The position numbers and the translations under genes are program-made. A stretch of DNA of 64,000 bases from Anadara kagoshimensis (Eukaryota; Mollusca; Bivalvia; Arcoida; Arcidae): NCBI GenBank assembly GCA_021292105.1, contig CM037861.1, positions 47,795,310-47,859,309 of the forward strand, written 5' to 3'. Below, piece after piece: positions 49,823-61,240 of this stretch (positions within the stretch are counted from its first letter, which is position 1; every line of letters starts with the position of its first letter). The notes below the pieces were generated by a model that had not been told where the DNA came from, did no database searches, and saw only the letters and a program-made list of their open reading frames with translations.

Positions 49823-51370
49823 AACAAACATATTAATCCATGTCCGAATCACAATCCAGAAGCTGAGTAAAAACTTTGGAACTGACAAGTTAGGTTAGAC
49901 ACGTGAACTTCCACCAGGGAAGTAAGGCCGGTTGCTCCGGAACGGCAAGCACCTCCTGCTTAGCTAGCTACACTCGCCACGTGTGTAATCAAAATTATGT
50001 GAAAGGAACATGGAACTATGAGACGTCAAATATATCGAGAGCAATCCTGGACACAGAGATATCAAACTTATCAACAATATTGTGATGACGGCCATAAAAC
50101 TTTTTGCGGGCCTTGATAAGCCTAGACTTGCAATATCTCTGAGTCAACAATTTATTTAAAAGCAGCCTACTTCTTTCTATAAAGTCCTCATAGTGGGTAC
50201 AAGCTCTAACATAGCGTATTAACTGGGAAACAAATACACCATAAGCAGGAGAAGCAGGTATATTGCTGCATAAAAATGGAAAGTTTACAATAAAAAAATT
50301 GAAGTCATCGTGTTTGTCATAAAGTTTAAAATATAGCATTTCGTGTGCGTCATAATTTAGATATAAGTCTGAATATGAAGCAGAACTTGAGGAATCACTC
50401 GTGTCTTTTATTTCAAGCTCACTAGGATAGATGACATTTACATAGTCTCCAAATTTAGGATTGTTTAGAGACAGAACGTCATCTATATATCTGTATGTTG
50501 AGTTGAATGATTTGGCGACAGTCTTCTCTCCAGATTTAACAAGGTTCTGCATAAATTCTGCTTCATAAGAATAAAAACAAATCAGTAAGCAATGGTGCAC
50601 AGTTTGTACCCATTGCTATACCGATTGTTTGCTGAAAAACTATATTACCAAACACAACAAATATGTTATCTATAAAAAACTCCAACATACTGTTGATAGT
50701 ATTTTCAGTATATTTTTGTTTGGAATCCGTATGATGCTTGACAAAATAACCAGAATCTCTGTTCAGCACCAGATATTTGTATCTTGGCTTACCGTTATTG
50801 TAAAAGAAAGACAAGTCACTTTTTCTTTAAGACGTTCTTTCAATTTAGAATGAGGGAGAGTGGTGTATAATGTAGAAAAATCAAATGTTTTTATACTTTT
50901 TACATGAGATAAAGTATTAGAAGGAAGATGTTCAAGTAATGTTTTTGACGATTGTCAAAATTGTGTTACAGTTACCGATAATGATTTAGTAGTACATTTA
51001 GATGAGCCTGCTATATATCTTTCCTTGTATGGTTTTTTTATGGAGTTTAGGAATCCAATACAAGATCAAGATCTTCCTCTTTAAGATTGATACCGAAAGA
51101 CTCGAAAACTCCCTTATGGTTGAAAATACTTCATCTTTGGTAAAATTAGTTCTAGTATATGCAGGGTTATTCGATATACTATCTAAACCAAGCTTCTTAA
51201 TAAGACATTCCAGGTAGAATCTCTTACAAACGAGAATAACATTGTTACAAGCCTTATCAGCTGGAACAATAACATATTTGTTGTGTATGTCTGTTAGAAT
51301 TGCCTTGATTTCTTGTATAAAATTTAAAAAGACATATATTAAACAAAAATGTACAATTTCTTCAAGATTC
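49823..51370 (-). mobile_element. Penelope-like retroelement, longest copy (~1.5 kb, 5'-truncated)
   Basis: Minus-strand insertion in the first unit of the direct-repeat array. It has a broken RT frame from 51375 down to 50016 and the 3' tail from 50015 to 49823. The matching place in the second unit (about 55080-55165) runs through without it, giving an empty site. The ~15 short fragments elsewhere in the window match only its 3' part, consistent with 5' truncation during reverse transcription. Assignment to Penelope-like elements rests on RT motifs, not on a search. Confidence 0.7.
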
Positions 51371-51375
51371 AACAT
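50016..51375 (-). pseudogene. Penelope-like reverse transcriptase, broken by frameshifts
   Basis: Reading 51375 to 50016 on the minus strand gives a continuous RT-like series split over several frames: VPADKACNNVILVC, YWIPKLHK (the PKxHK motif before the RT fingers in Penelope-like RTs), RYIAGSSKCTTKS in a second frame, FDFSTLYTT (motif A), GIAMGTNCAPLLTDLF (motif B), then SYEAEF and RYIDDVLSLNN (YxDD catalytic motif). The thumb-like VNFPFLCSNIPASPAYGVF and the terminal DIFDVS follow. Frames: 51375-50998, then a shifted stretch with an internal stop to 50815, then 50814-50563, then 50600-50016. A segment after KSLSVTVTQF seems shorter than in relatives, so there may be a small deletion. No GIY-YIG endonuclease is seen; the 5' end is truncated. 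Inactive. Confidence 0.75.
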
Positions 51376-52400
51376 TAACAGTTAGGTAAAAAATAGTATT
51401 ATTGGCATTTATCACTGAAGATGGGAAAAGGGAGGCGAGAAATCAAATACAAACTAAACCATTTCATACCCAATCACAGGCTCTGATGTACAGTTGGTTG
51501 TAAATGGATCACTGGAACGGCCGTCTAGTGCTGTAAAAATTAAAACTGGTACAATATGGAATACAAGAGTTCAAAATAAGCCCGATGAATTGTATTGTTT
51601 CACATTCTTAGGTATGGTTCTGGTCTATCAATTGTTTTTCAGAATCATCGTTTTTGTTAACCATATTAAAACATACGTTACTATTATTAAACGAGATCTC
51701 TATTACAGATGCCCTGAGTTATTCTAGATTGTTTTACAGTTTCACAAGGTAATTGGTGTATTTGGTCTCAATATGTTCTTTATAAAAAATTCAATATAAC
51801 CACGAGTTCTTTAAAGCGTCAATACGAAAACTATAAATCTAAGTGTTTTATGTCTGTCGCACTATCCTTAAAACATTGATTTGAAGCAAAAAACGTATTT
51901 ATACCCCAAGTCCGATGTAAAATCTTAAAGTGAGATTACCATTTTACGACTTATTGACATCAAAAAAGCCATTAGGGTAATTTCACTATTATCTGCATTG
52001 TCCATGTTTTATTAAAAAACGTAAAAGAAGACTTATAACAAATCTATTTTGACTTTTATTGTATTTGAAAAAATCGGTCAGCTCTTGAATGAATAAGACG
52101 TTATTTTTGTTTACTATACATCGAGACTTTAAAATCCAAATTTTGATTTAATTTAAAAAAAAATAGATGAAGAAAATAAAAAAACAGAAAGTCTGATTTT
52201 AAATCAGTGCATATCAAGAACAAATCTTTTCGGCTTACGTTTATTTCATCCTACCAAAGGTTGTGATATAACAGCATCTGAAGTAGTGAAAGATTTGAGT
52301 ATTTATGCTGTTAATCTGTTAAAACGGTTTATGTTTTGTTTATTATGTTTGTTTTTAATTTACAGAACAATATATGGCTAGATTGTTTAAAGCGGGTTGA
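51370..52400. repeat. Block d, unit A
   Basis: Matches 55145-56150: TAAAAAATAGTATTATT, CAGATGCCCTGAGTTATTCT, AACCACGAGTTCTTTAAA, CAAAAAACGTATTTATACCC and GACTTATTGACATCAAAAA occur in the same order and spacing. No coding frame evident. Confidence 0.8.
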
Positions 52401-52417
52401 TTGTATTTTAGCTATGT

Positions 52418-52692
52418 TTACTCATGACAAAAATGCCAGTTAGATCCTTTAGTATGCAGCATGTGAAGTGAATACGGAATCGTCGTTTTTTCAAGCTGAG
52501 TCTGAACTCCGACTACATCCATCGGTGTTTTGTTGATTGAATTCACGAGGGCATCCAAACGTTTGAGATTCGGACCGTCACAATGATTTATTTTCCTCGT
52601 CCATACTTTTGGACAATTTCTGGAACCAATCAACCACAAACATAAAAATATATGTTGAATAACATCTCCCAAAGCCTAAACAGATGCTAACC
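52418..52692 (-). CDS. Coding-like segment of 84 codons, possible exon of an unknown small protein
   Basis: Not recognised. On the minus strand the frame is open from a TAG-GCT boundary at about 52674 to TAA at 52418-52420. CTGTTTAG directly before it could be a splice acceptor, so this may be a last exon and not a whole gene. The product begins with a hydrophobic stretch (VIQHIFLCLWLIGS), then charged sequence (KVWTRKINHCDGPNLKRLD) and HMLHTKGSNWHFCHE at the end, with four Cys. Base composition is less AT-rich than the surroundings. No ATG stands at the start of the frame. The second array unit holds a damaged version (56420-56575). A small secreted or membrane-anchored protein is possible but unproven; it could also be a mobile-element fragment. 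Confidence 0.3.
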
Positions 52693-53479
52693 CTTTCGGA
52701 GAACATAGGAACCCAGTAACACATTTCCTTTATTAACGGTCAAGTATTTAAGTATTGTATTTAATTTGACAGCTTTCAAGTTTATACTATGTTGTTTTTT
52801 TATTTTTTAAATTCAAAAAACCCAAAACACAAGTTTGCTGCTATATATTCTTTTATCTAACAGAATAGGATTTACTTTTATTGAGCTTTTTCTTCATAAA
52901 CATTTATTTGTGTTTCATTAAGATCATTAGATTACGTAGTTTGAGTATTTGACAAAAAAAAAGACAGGAAATGGTCCGTGGTTTAAAAAACAAACGTCAT
53001 GTAAGACAATGGAGTCATTTCCTGACCAAAAAGCAATTTATCACTTTCATTTCTGCAATGTATTTGAAATTGAATGGCTGTAACAATGATCAGAATAGTC
53101 TTTTTCAAAACGCTAAGGGGATTTAAAGTCTGCACATCAAATTTAATTAGAATCAGACTACCTTACGCAATATTGTGCTATAGACAAACGCAAAATTGAA
53201 CTTTCAATATACTTAGATAACATCCGAGATGCATTAGTGCAGTTTATGGATTAAGTCCCCGATTTTATTTGCGAAATTGATTTTATTGTAATAGATTTGA
53301 ATGTTCATTTCCTTGCATGAGACATCTTTTTCTCTTCAGAATTTAATGAAAAAACATCTTAGCAGACGATGAATCTTCAAATTTTAAGATAGAGTGCATT
53401 TAGGAAGTGATTTAATGAAACTTTTTGTTATTTAAGTTTCTATAAAATTCTTCTTGAAATAAAAATTGCGGATTTTGTC

Positions 53480-53764
53480 TTGTGTAACACATAAAGCCAG
53501 TACTTTTTAAACAACAAAAACGCCTACATTTGACACCAATATTTTTCATTTTTTCTGTTATATTCTTTATTTTTATTGTATATATTAGGTTTTTGTCAAT
53601 TATCATGGCCTACAGCAAAAAAAAAAAAAAAAAAAAAAAAACTTCATCATTAATTTTAGCATTTTAGCTTGTCAGTCACTTGAATAATCCTAATATGCAT
53701 TTGTCTTTTCTTTTCATGATTGTTTGGTTCCATAATTTACCTGTGCTATACCGTGTCCTTAGTC
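53480..53764. mobile_element. 285-bp insertion in block b of unit C
   Basis: Units A and B read GATTTTGTC-ACGTAA..CAA without interruption, whereas unit C has 285 extra bases between GATTTTGTC (53471-53479) and ACGTAAGCAA (53765 on). GTC occurs at both borders (53477-53479, 53762-53764), a possible 3-bp duplication. It contains a run of 25 A (53617-53641). No terminal inverted repeat seen; class unknown. Confidence 0.5.
53617..53641. repeat. Poly(A) run, 25 nt
   Basis: Uninterrupted A-run inside the 285-bp insertion. Not at its end, so it is not evidently a retroposon tail. Confidence 0.8.
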
Positions 53765-54269
53765 ACGTAAGCAAGTGTATGTTTTTTAATTCAATTTTCT
53801 TCAACGCTAAGACATATATCAAACACCACAAAAGGTTTTAAATCATAAAAATTTCTTTAAACTTATATTTAGTATGTCTGACATTACGAAACAAAAGGCC
53901 GTGGTTTTTATGTGAATAAATTCTGTGAAGAAACTGCTCAGTACATCACTTTTTAAGTTTTTTGCACGCTCAAGTTTAAAATGAAAATGTCAACAGACAT
54001 TGACTAATTGTCAATATACACTCAGTATATCAAATCTGAAGTTCTTATCATGACCTAATGGTTTATCATAAAAATATTATTTTATGCCAAAGATGCAAGC
54101 AATATGTATGTCTAGTTATGTTCAACAAAAATGGCACTTTATGTTCGAGTTTTAATTAGTAACATGTAATACACTGTATTGTCAGATAAACGTTGTTAAT
54201 CAAGATTATCTGCTACGTAAATTTTCATTTACTAAACAACTTAATTACACTAAATTATTTAAAGTATTG

Positions 54270-54900
54270 CTTTAGGTGGATTTTATCAGTAAAGTTTGGT
54301 CCTTCTTTTTTCCTAAGTAATTTTTTTTTATTTTGACCACTGCTGATGAGAGATTTTGTTCCGAACGACGGTCTTTTAGTGCTACAAAATCAAACAGGTT
54401 TAGTTAAAAATACATATATATTCTATATGATGTCAATATTGAAAGTTTCCACTAAAACATAGAAAACCATCAATCACGGTCATTGCATCAACATGTTAAT
54501 GTTTTATTCACAATTATTTACGTGTTCGAACATTCAATAAACATACTATTCTTCTTTACATAAATTGATAGCAATATGAAATAAAACTAGAAAATGTATG
54601 ATCAATCCAAGATAAAATGTCAAACAAAACAATGGAGAAATTCTCTGACTTAATATATTTAATACAATCCAATTTATCATCTCCGTTTTTGTTATGAAAT
54701 GCCATTTTAATTACAAATTCAAAATGCCATTGACTTATAAAATATATAAATCAAATTTTATTACTTATATTCTCCTAACGTCATTGATTTTAAAAATTAT
54801 TTTAAAAAATAAAATAAAAATGAAAACAAATGATGAGTTTGAACCTTGTTCACCAACCTTTATTTATGAGTCAACAATATTTTGAAAGCTCAAGCGAAAA
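54270..54900. repeat. Block c, unit C
   Basis: Single copy in this unit: CTATATGATGTCAATATTGA, AACCATCAATCACGGTCATT, then ATGAGTCAACAATATTTTGA. Confidence 0.8.
54340..54412 (+). repeat. Hammerhead-like repeat in array block c (unit C)
   Basis: Intact CTGATGA at 54343-54349. The following stem is weak (GAGATTTTGTTCC) and GAAA is changed to GAAC. Then GACGGTCTTTTAGTGCTA as in the other copies. Confidence 0.5.
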
Positions 54901-55144
54901 TCCTTCGGAAAAAATAACAGAAGAACGATTAGGCTTGAAGTACAGTTTGTTAAAAAAACAAAACCGACAAATATTGTTATAAATGTAACTGTTTTTGTTA
55001 TTAAGCATTTATGAAATATTGAATATCTTTAATGCATTTGATTAAGATTAACACATATCGAATGGATACATTAAATATATGCAAATGCAAATAATATTTA
55101 ACTAACAAAAATTTCAGAGATGTAATATAACATTAACAACGTCT

Positions 55145-56150
55145 TAAGCATGCAAAATTAACAGTTTAGTAAAAAATAGTATTATTAACATTCAGCACAA
55201 AAGATAACAATGAGGAGACGAGAAATCAAACATAAAATATATAGCTCCATGCCCAAATCACAAATCCCAGGGTCTGTCATGTACAGCTTATTATAAATGG
55301 AACACTGGATAACTTTAAATCATAGTTACAAGTTTTAGGGGGTTTTCTTTTTTAATATAAATGAGTCCAATATACCAGAGATAAAGAAACCGTAAATAAA
55401 ATGAATTGTATTGGTTTACATTCTTAGATTCGGTTCTGGTCTAACAATTATGTTTCAGAACCATCGTTTCTGTTACTCGTATTAAAACATAGGTCTTTAA
55501 TATTAAACCAATTCTCTAGTACAGATGCCCTGAGTTATTCTATATTGTATTGCAGTTTCGCATGGTTATTGATATATTTGATCTCAATATGTTTTTATAA
55601 AATATTCCAATATAACCACGAGTTCTTTAAAACGTAAATATGCGAATTATAAATCCAACTGTTATATGTCTGTTGCATGATCTTTACAGCACGGATTTGA
55701 AGCAAAAAACGTATTTATACCCCAAGTCCTATGTAAACTCTTAAAGCGAGATTACCATTTTTACGACTTATTGACATCAAAAAGTCATCAGGGTAATTTC
55801 ACTTTTGTCTGCAGTGTTTATTGTTTAATTTTAAAACCGTAAAAGAAGACTTAAAACAAATTCATTATGACTTATCTTCTTTCTAAAAAAATTGGATATT
55901 ATTCAAATTGACCATAGTGTGAGATTTTACATTCGGTACTTTGATTTAATTAAAAAGAATAGATGAAGCAAAATGAAAAGACACATAGTCTGATGTGGTA
56001 CAATAGCTTATGAAAAGAAAGAATTGAGAATTTCTGCTGTCATTCTGTGAAAACAGTTTTATCTTTTTAGAACAATTTGTGGCATTATTTTTTTAAGCGG
56101 GATAATTGTATCTATAGTAGCTATGTTTATTGGTGACATTGTTAGATCTT
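55145..56150. repeat. Block d, unit C
   Basis: Second copy of block d. The sequence just before it (55000-55145) continues directly from block c and is the empty site of the Penelope-like insertion found in unit A. Confidence 0.8.
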
Positions 56151-56204
56151 ACAGTGAAGTCTACTTCCTCATGTTAATTATTTTCTCTGTTTAATTTGGT
56201 GAAA

Positions 56205-56345
56205 TATATTTTGGTCCTTTTGGGTATGTTTTCAACATTTTGGGAAAAAATTGTTTTACAACTTTGGTCCAAGCATTACTGAAGGGTTATTGTATTCGAA
56301 AGCGGCCGCCTTGTGGTGAAAGATTAAAACTGGTAGAGCTATAAT
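56205..56345 (+). repeat. Dispersed repeat with hammerhead-like core, diverged copy
   Basis: TTTTGGTCCTTTTGGGTATG and TTTGGTCCAAGCATTACTGA match copy 2. The core region then reads CTGAAGGG...TATTCGAAAGC, so GAAA is kept but CTGANGA is damaged. Ends AGATTAAAACTGGTAG...ATAATATG. Confidence 0.5.
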
Positions 56346-56419
56346 ATGTTATTAATATTCAACTAAAGACATTAATATCGAGTCGGAAACGTCGTTTGCC
56401 ACAACTAGTTCTAAATTCT

Positions 56420-56575
56420 TTATGTATGACTGCATGGATCGACTTGTGGTTGGTCTCCAAACGTTTGAGATGAAGACCTTTACAATGATTTGTGTTGCTC
56501 AACTATGCTGGAACCAATCAACCACAAACATACAGATCAATGTTGAAATAACAAACCCAAAGTCAAGTATAAACT
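56420..56575 (-). pseudogene. Damaged second copy of the block e coding-like segment
   Basis: On the minus strand the hydrophobic part is still readable (CLWLIGSS), with TGA and TAA stops before and after it. The DNA matches 52550-52690 (TGGAACCAATCAACCACAAA, CCAAACGTTTGAGAT). The C-terminal half is lost or unrecognisable. Confidence 0.3.
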
Positions 56576-56602
56576 TGAGGACAAATATTAAACTAAATGC
56601 GT

Positions 56603-56745
56603 GACTACTCATGAAGGAAGTGAGATTTGGTCACCCGTAAGGCTAAACATTTTCTTTCTAGTTAGTTACACTCACCATGTCTAAAAATAAAATGTAGAAT
56701 GAAGTATTGGATTATAAGACGTCAAATATATGCAAGATTTTGAAT
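56603..56745 (-). mobile_element. Penelope-like 3' fragment, strongly diverged
   Basis: AAGGAAGTGAGATTTGGTCA, CTAGTTAGTTACACTCACCA and TAAGACGTCAAATATATGCA are recognisable reverse complements of the tail and frame end. Confidence 0.5.
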
Positions 56746-57370
56746 ACACGTACAGAACCATAATTGGTACAATATTGTTGGATTATGTGTTTTGCATTAG
56801 GACATTTGTCTGTTTACGGTACTAATGTTGCTTTGGTGAAGTAGAAGACTGTTCCCGGTGAGTCTCATGATTAACATAGAATGATACAATGCAAACTATT
56901 AAGAAGGTGGTAAGTCAGACAATACCGACTCGTTCATTTAAATTATGTTATAAAATATGCTTAAATTATACAGATAGTACTCAACTACGCTTGACGGAAG
57001 AAGCAACATGCATATAACCTTTAAGTGAAGATTTATACATTTATATATCTTTAGAATTAATTAAATTACATAACAGAAATACACGTTATGCAGAATTTAT
57101 CAAATATATAAGCTAAACCGACCGATAATAAACATAATGTTTAATGATACGGCAATAAGATTCAGATCTTAAATTCATGTTGCAGTGCAGAATAGATGAA
57201 TGATTAAACATTAAAATTAAAACATTGTGATCAACTATACAAACAAAATAAAGTTATACTACTCACTGCCAGCGATTATAATAGTTCAAAATTTACACAA
57301 GCACAACATAAAACAAAATATGGAAATAGTCACAGTTCTCTTAAAAAGCTTATTTGAATTTTGTTATTTA

Positions 57371-57440
57371 CAGTTCCAAAGTTTTTACTTTGCTTGTGGA
57401 TTGTGATTCGGACATGGATAAGTTTATTTGTTTTTGGTTA
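57371..57440 (+). mobile_element. Penelope-like 3' terminal fragment
   Basis: CAGTTCCAAAGTTTTTACTT, GTGATTCGGACATGGATAAG and TTTATTTGTTTTTGG match only the last ~70 bases of the tail. Confidence 0.55.
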
Positions 57441-59519
57441 CAAGCCTAAATGCTCAATGTATTTTGTTGTTAGATATGGCATGAAATGTCGTTTAATAAA
57501 AAACTTTTTCACATACTATATGCATTTTGAAGTTATTTTAGTATGATTTATTCACCTTTTGTTTATGTAATATTTTTAGTTTTATTCAGAATAAAGTTGC
57601 ATAACTGATGATCATTTTACATTTTTTGGCTGTATATAATCGTTAAGTTGTACATACGGCTGGTTATAATCGTTTTTATGACTCATAAAATTATTTGTTT
57701 CGATGGTATTCACATAAAACATTACGAATGTAAATATATTTATTATTTGTATAAAAAAGGATAACATACTGTAGACAATCAACACACAAACACAATGTTA
57801 AACCTGTTATTTTGAAAAATGAATAAATTTTTAAGTTCTGCACCAAAGGGAACGAGGAAATGATTAACCATGCAATCTGTAAAAGTTCAAATGAGTTATA
57901 TCTGTCAGTAGTGTACTTTCTTATAACAACTTTTGTATACAATGTGTCATTGTTTTGGATAATTTGGATTGGCAGGATAAAATGAATTTATGATGAAGAG
58001 TCCTATTATAATTACGATATAATAAACCAAATAAACAATACTGATATGGTTATTAGTCGACCACTTATAAATATTCGAATTATTCGTCCAATCACAAGAA
58101 TACATTTAAAACTGAAAATGGTGACGCATCAACTGTCTGCAACGGGAAATTTCAAATGTTGTTTTCCGATTTTTCAAAAAAATTCAAAAACCCTTAACAA
58201 GAGGTCACTGCTATAAATTCTTTAATCCAACAAAATCGGATTTTCTTTTTTGAAGGTTTTCTTTATAAACACATGTAAATTTAAATTGGATTTCATTAAG
58301 ATTATGAGATTGCGTAGTTGAGTAATTGACAAAAACGACAGAAAATGGTCCGTGGTTTTAACCAAACGCAAATTAAGGCAATGGAGTCAATCTCTGACCA
58401 AAAGCAATTCATCACTTCCATTTCAGTAATGTATTCGGAATTGAATGGCTGTAACAATGATTAGAATGGTCTTTTCAAAATGCTAAAGGGAATTAAAGTC
58501 TGAACATCAAATTTAATTAAAATTGGACAACACTACGCAATATGTGCTATAGACAAACGCTAAAACGAGCTTTAATTTCACTCAGATAACATCCGAGATG
58601 CATTAGTGCAGTCTTTGGATTAAGTGGCCACTCTGTGATCATTGATTTGATTTTTTTTTTTGCTAAATTGATTTTATTGTAATAGTTTCAAATGTTCATT
58701 TACTTGTCTGACCATCCTTTTCTCAACACAATTTAATGAAAAAACATCTTAGCAGACGATGAATCTTAAAATTTGAAGATAGAGTGCATTTGAAAAGAGT
58801 TTTAATGAAACTTTTTTTGGTTTGATTTTTTCTATAAAATTATTTTTGAAATAAAACTCGGGGATATTGTCACGTAGGCAAATTTTGTGTTTCAGTTACA
58901 ATTGTCTTCAACGCTAAACCATATATCTATATGACTCCTCAAAAAGTCGCGGATTTTATCAGTAAACTTGGTTTGAATTTATGTTTAGTATGTCTGACAT
59001 AACTAAACAATGGCAATGTCTTTATGTGAATAATCTTAGAAACAAACTGTTCAATTTATTACTTACTGTTGAATGTTTTGCACTCTCTGTTAAAAAATTA
59101 ATTTGATGAAACATGACGAATTACCAATATATATATACACATTCGGTTGTTTTATTTGCATTTTAAAGTTATTCGCAAATAATTCACGGCTCATTCTTTT
59201 CTTATGTTTTGAAATGTAAATGACTTATCGCCAATATACACCTATTTGTTTAATTTCTCAATCAAAACTTACAAAGTTGCACTGCAAATCCGATGGTATT
59301 TGGTTTGATTATGTCGGGTATATCAAACTTGAAGTTTGTATCATGACCTTTGAAGAAGGATTATAATAACAATATTATTTTTATGCAATTGATGAAAACA
59401 ATATGCATTTCTAGTTATGTCCAACAGAAGATAGTATTTAGGTTCAGATAAACGTTGTTAATCAAGATTATCTGTTACGTAAAATCTCAATTTCTAAAAA
59501 AAACTAAGCTACACTTAAT

Positions 59520-60135
59520 CATTCAAAGCATTTCCTTGGATGAATTTGGTCAAATAAAGTTTGGTCCTTCTATTTTTCTAAGTAATAATTGGACTTTTAA
59601 TTCCACTATTGATGAGGGATTGTATTCCAAACGGCGGTCTTTTAGTGCTACAAAATCAAACAGGTTTAGTTACAAATACATATATATTCTATATGATGTC
59701 AATATTGAAAGTTTCAATTAAAACATAGAAAACCATCAATCACGATCATTGCTTTATCATTAAAATATTCTATATACATTTATTTACGTGTATATACATT
59801 CACTAAACACTATATTCTACTTTACATAAATTATTGCCAGAAAGGTAAAAAACAGTTTCGAAAACATCTACAATGAATACAATATAAAAGGTCAAACAGA
59901 ACAATAAAGAAATTTTCTGTATTAATATGTTAAATACAATCCTATTCATTATCTCCGATTTTTGCTATGAAGTGTCACATAAATTGAAAATTTAAAATGC
60001 CAATGACTTATTAAGTCTAGAATAAAATTTTATTACTATTATTCTCCTACGGTCATTGATTTAAAAATCATTTGAAAAAAATAAAAATTAAAACATATGA
60101 TGAGTTTGAACCGTTTTAGCAACCTTTTATTATGA
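59520..60135. repeat. Block c, unit B copy 1
   Basis: Matches 47990-48545 closely from TATATGATGTCAATATTGAA onward. Confidence 0.8.
59603..59668 (+). repeat. Hammerhead-like repeat in array block c (first copy, unit B)
   Basis: TTGATGA (59609-59615), stem-loop GGGAT-TGT-ATTCC with five pairs including one G-T, then AAAC in place of GAAAC, then GGCGGTCTTTTAGTGCTA. Confidence 0.5.
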
Positions 60136-60619
60136 GTCATTAATAGTTCAAAAGGTCAAACGATAATCCTGCGCGGCTCATTCTTTTCTAATATTTTGAC
60201 CAATTGTCAATATACACCAAATTGCTTAATTTCTCGATAAAGGCTTACAGATTTACCACTTCATATTTTAGATGCATATGAAATTATTCATAAATAATAC
60301 TGAGGTTATTCTTTTTAATGCATTGCATCCATGGAATTTGGGTGTATAAAGTTTGGTTTTTGGTTTAGTAATGTTGGGTATATCAAACTTGATTTATTTA
60401 TCATGACCTAAGAATTTATCATAAAAACATAATTTTTATGCTTAAGATGCAAGCAATATGCACTTCCATATATGTTCAACAGAAGATAATACTTACAGTT
60501 CAGGTTTTATTTTAGCAACAGGCAATACACTGTATTGTAAGATAAACGTTGTTAATCAAGATTATCTGATACGTAAGAATTTAATATAAAAAAGCTAAGC
60601 TACACTTGATTATTTAAAG

Positions 60620-61240
60620 CATTGCCTTAGGTGGATTTGGTCAAATAAAGTTTGGTCCTTCTATCGTTCTAAATAGAAAATTAGACTTCTAGTTCGACCA
60701 CTGCTCATGAGAGATTTTGTTCCGAACGACGGTCTTTTAGTGCTACAAAATCAAACAGGTTTAGTTACAGATACATATATATTCTATATGATGTCAATAT
60801 TAAGAGTTGCATCCAAAACATAGAAAACCATCAATCACGATCATTGCATCACCATGATAATATTTTATATACAGTTATATACGTGTTCGAACATTCAATA
60901 AAAACTCTATTCTTCTTTACATAAATTGCTGCCAATATGAAATAAAAACATTTACGAGAAAATGTACGATGAATCTAAGATGAAATGTCACACAGAACAA
61001 TGGAGAAATTCTCTGACTTAATATATTGAATACAATCCAATTCATCATCTCCGTTTTTGTTATCAAGTGTCATTTTAATTGCAAATTCAAAATGTCAATG
61101 ACTTATAAAGTCTAAAAAATAAATTCTCCTACGGTCATTGATTTGAATAATTATTTTAAAAAATAAAATAAAAATAAAAACATATGATGAGTTACAACTT
61201 TGTTCTTTATTTATGAGTCAACAATATTTCCAAAGCTTCG
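60620..61240. repeat. Block c, unit B copy 2
   Basis: About 1,095 bases after copy 1. Matches 49010-49625 closely. Confidence 0.8.
60700..60770 (+). repeat. Hammerhead-like repeat in array block c (second copy, unit B)
   Basis: GCTCATGAGAGATTTTGTTC then CGAACGACGGTCTTTTAGTG. Almost identical to the copy at 49098-49170. Confidence 0.45.

Larger units (their letters stand above)
44320..52692. repeat. Direct-repeat array, unit A (blocks a-b-c-c-[insertion]-d-e)
   Basis: Block a about 44340-46690, block b about 46690-47900, block c twice (47990-48545 and 49010-49625), Penelope-like insertion 49823-51370, block d 51370-52400, block e 52418-52692. Blocks a, b and both c recur in unit B about 11.6-12.4 kb to the right. 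Blocks b, c, d and e recur in unit C. Matches are long and gapped, not chance strings, for example CCATCAATCACGATCATTGC at 48151, 49223, 59733 and 60828. Confidence 0.85.
52693..56575. repeat. Direct-repeat array, unit C (blocks b-c-d-e)
   Basis: Block b about 52850-53850, block c once (54270-54900), block d 55145-56150, block e 56420-56575. Block a is missing. A 285-bp segment (53480-53764) is present only here within block b. The most diverged of the three units. Distances from block c of unit A (second copy) and unit B (first copy) are both close to 5.25 kb. Confidence 0.8.

Noticed and set aside
50629-51217. Plus-strand frames of 71-74 codons
   Set aside because: Antisense shadows of the Penelope-like reverse transcriptase.
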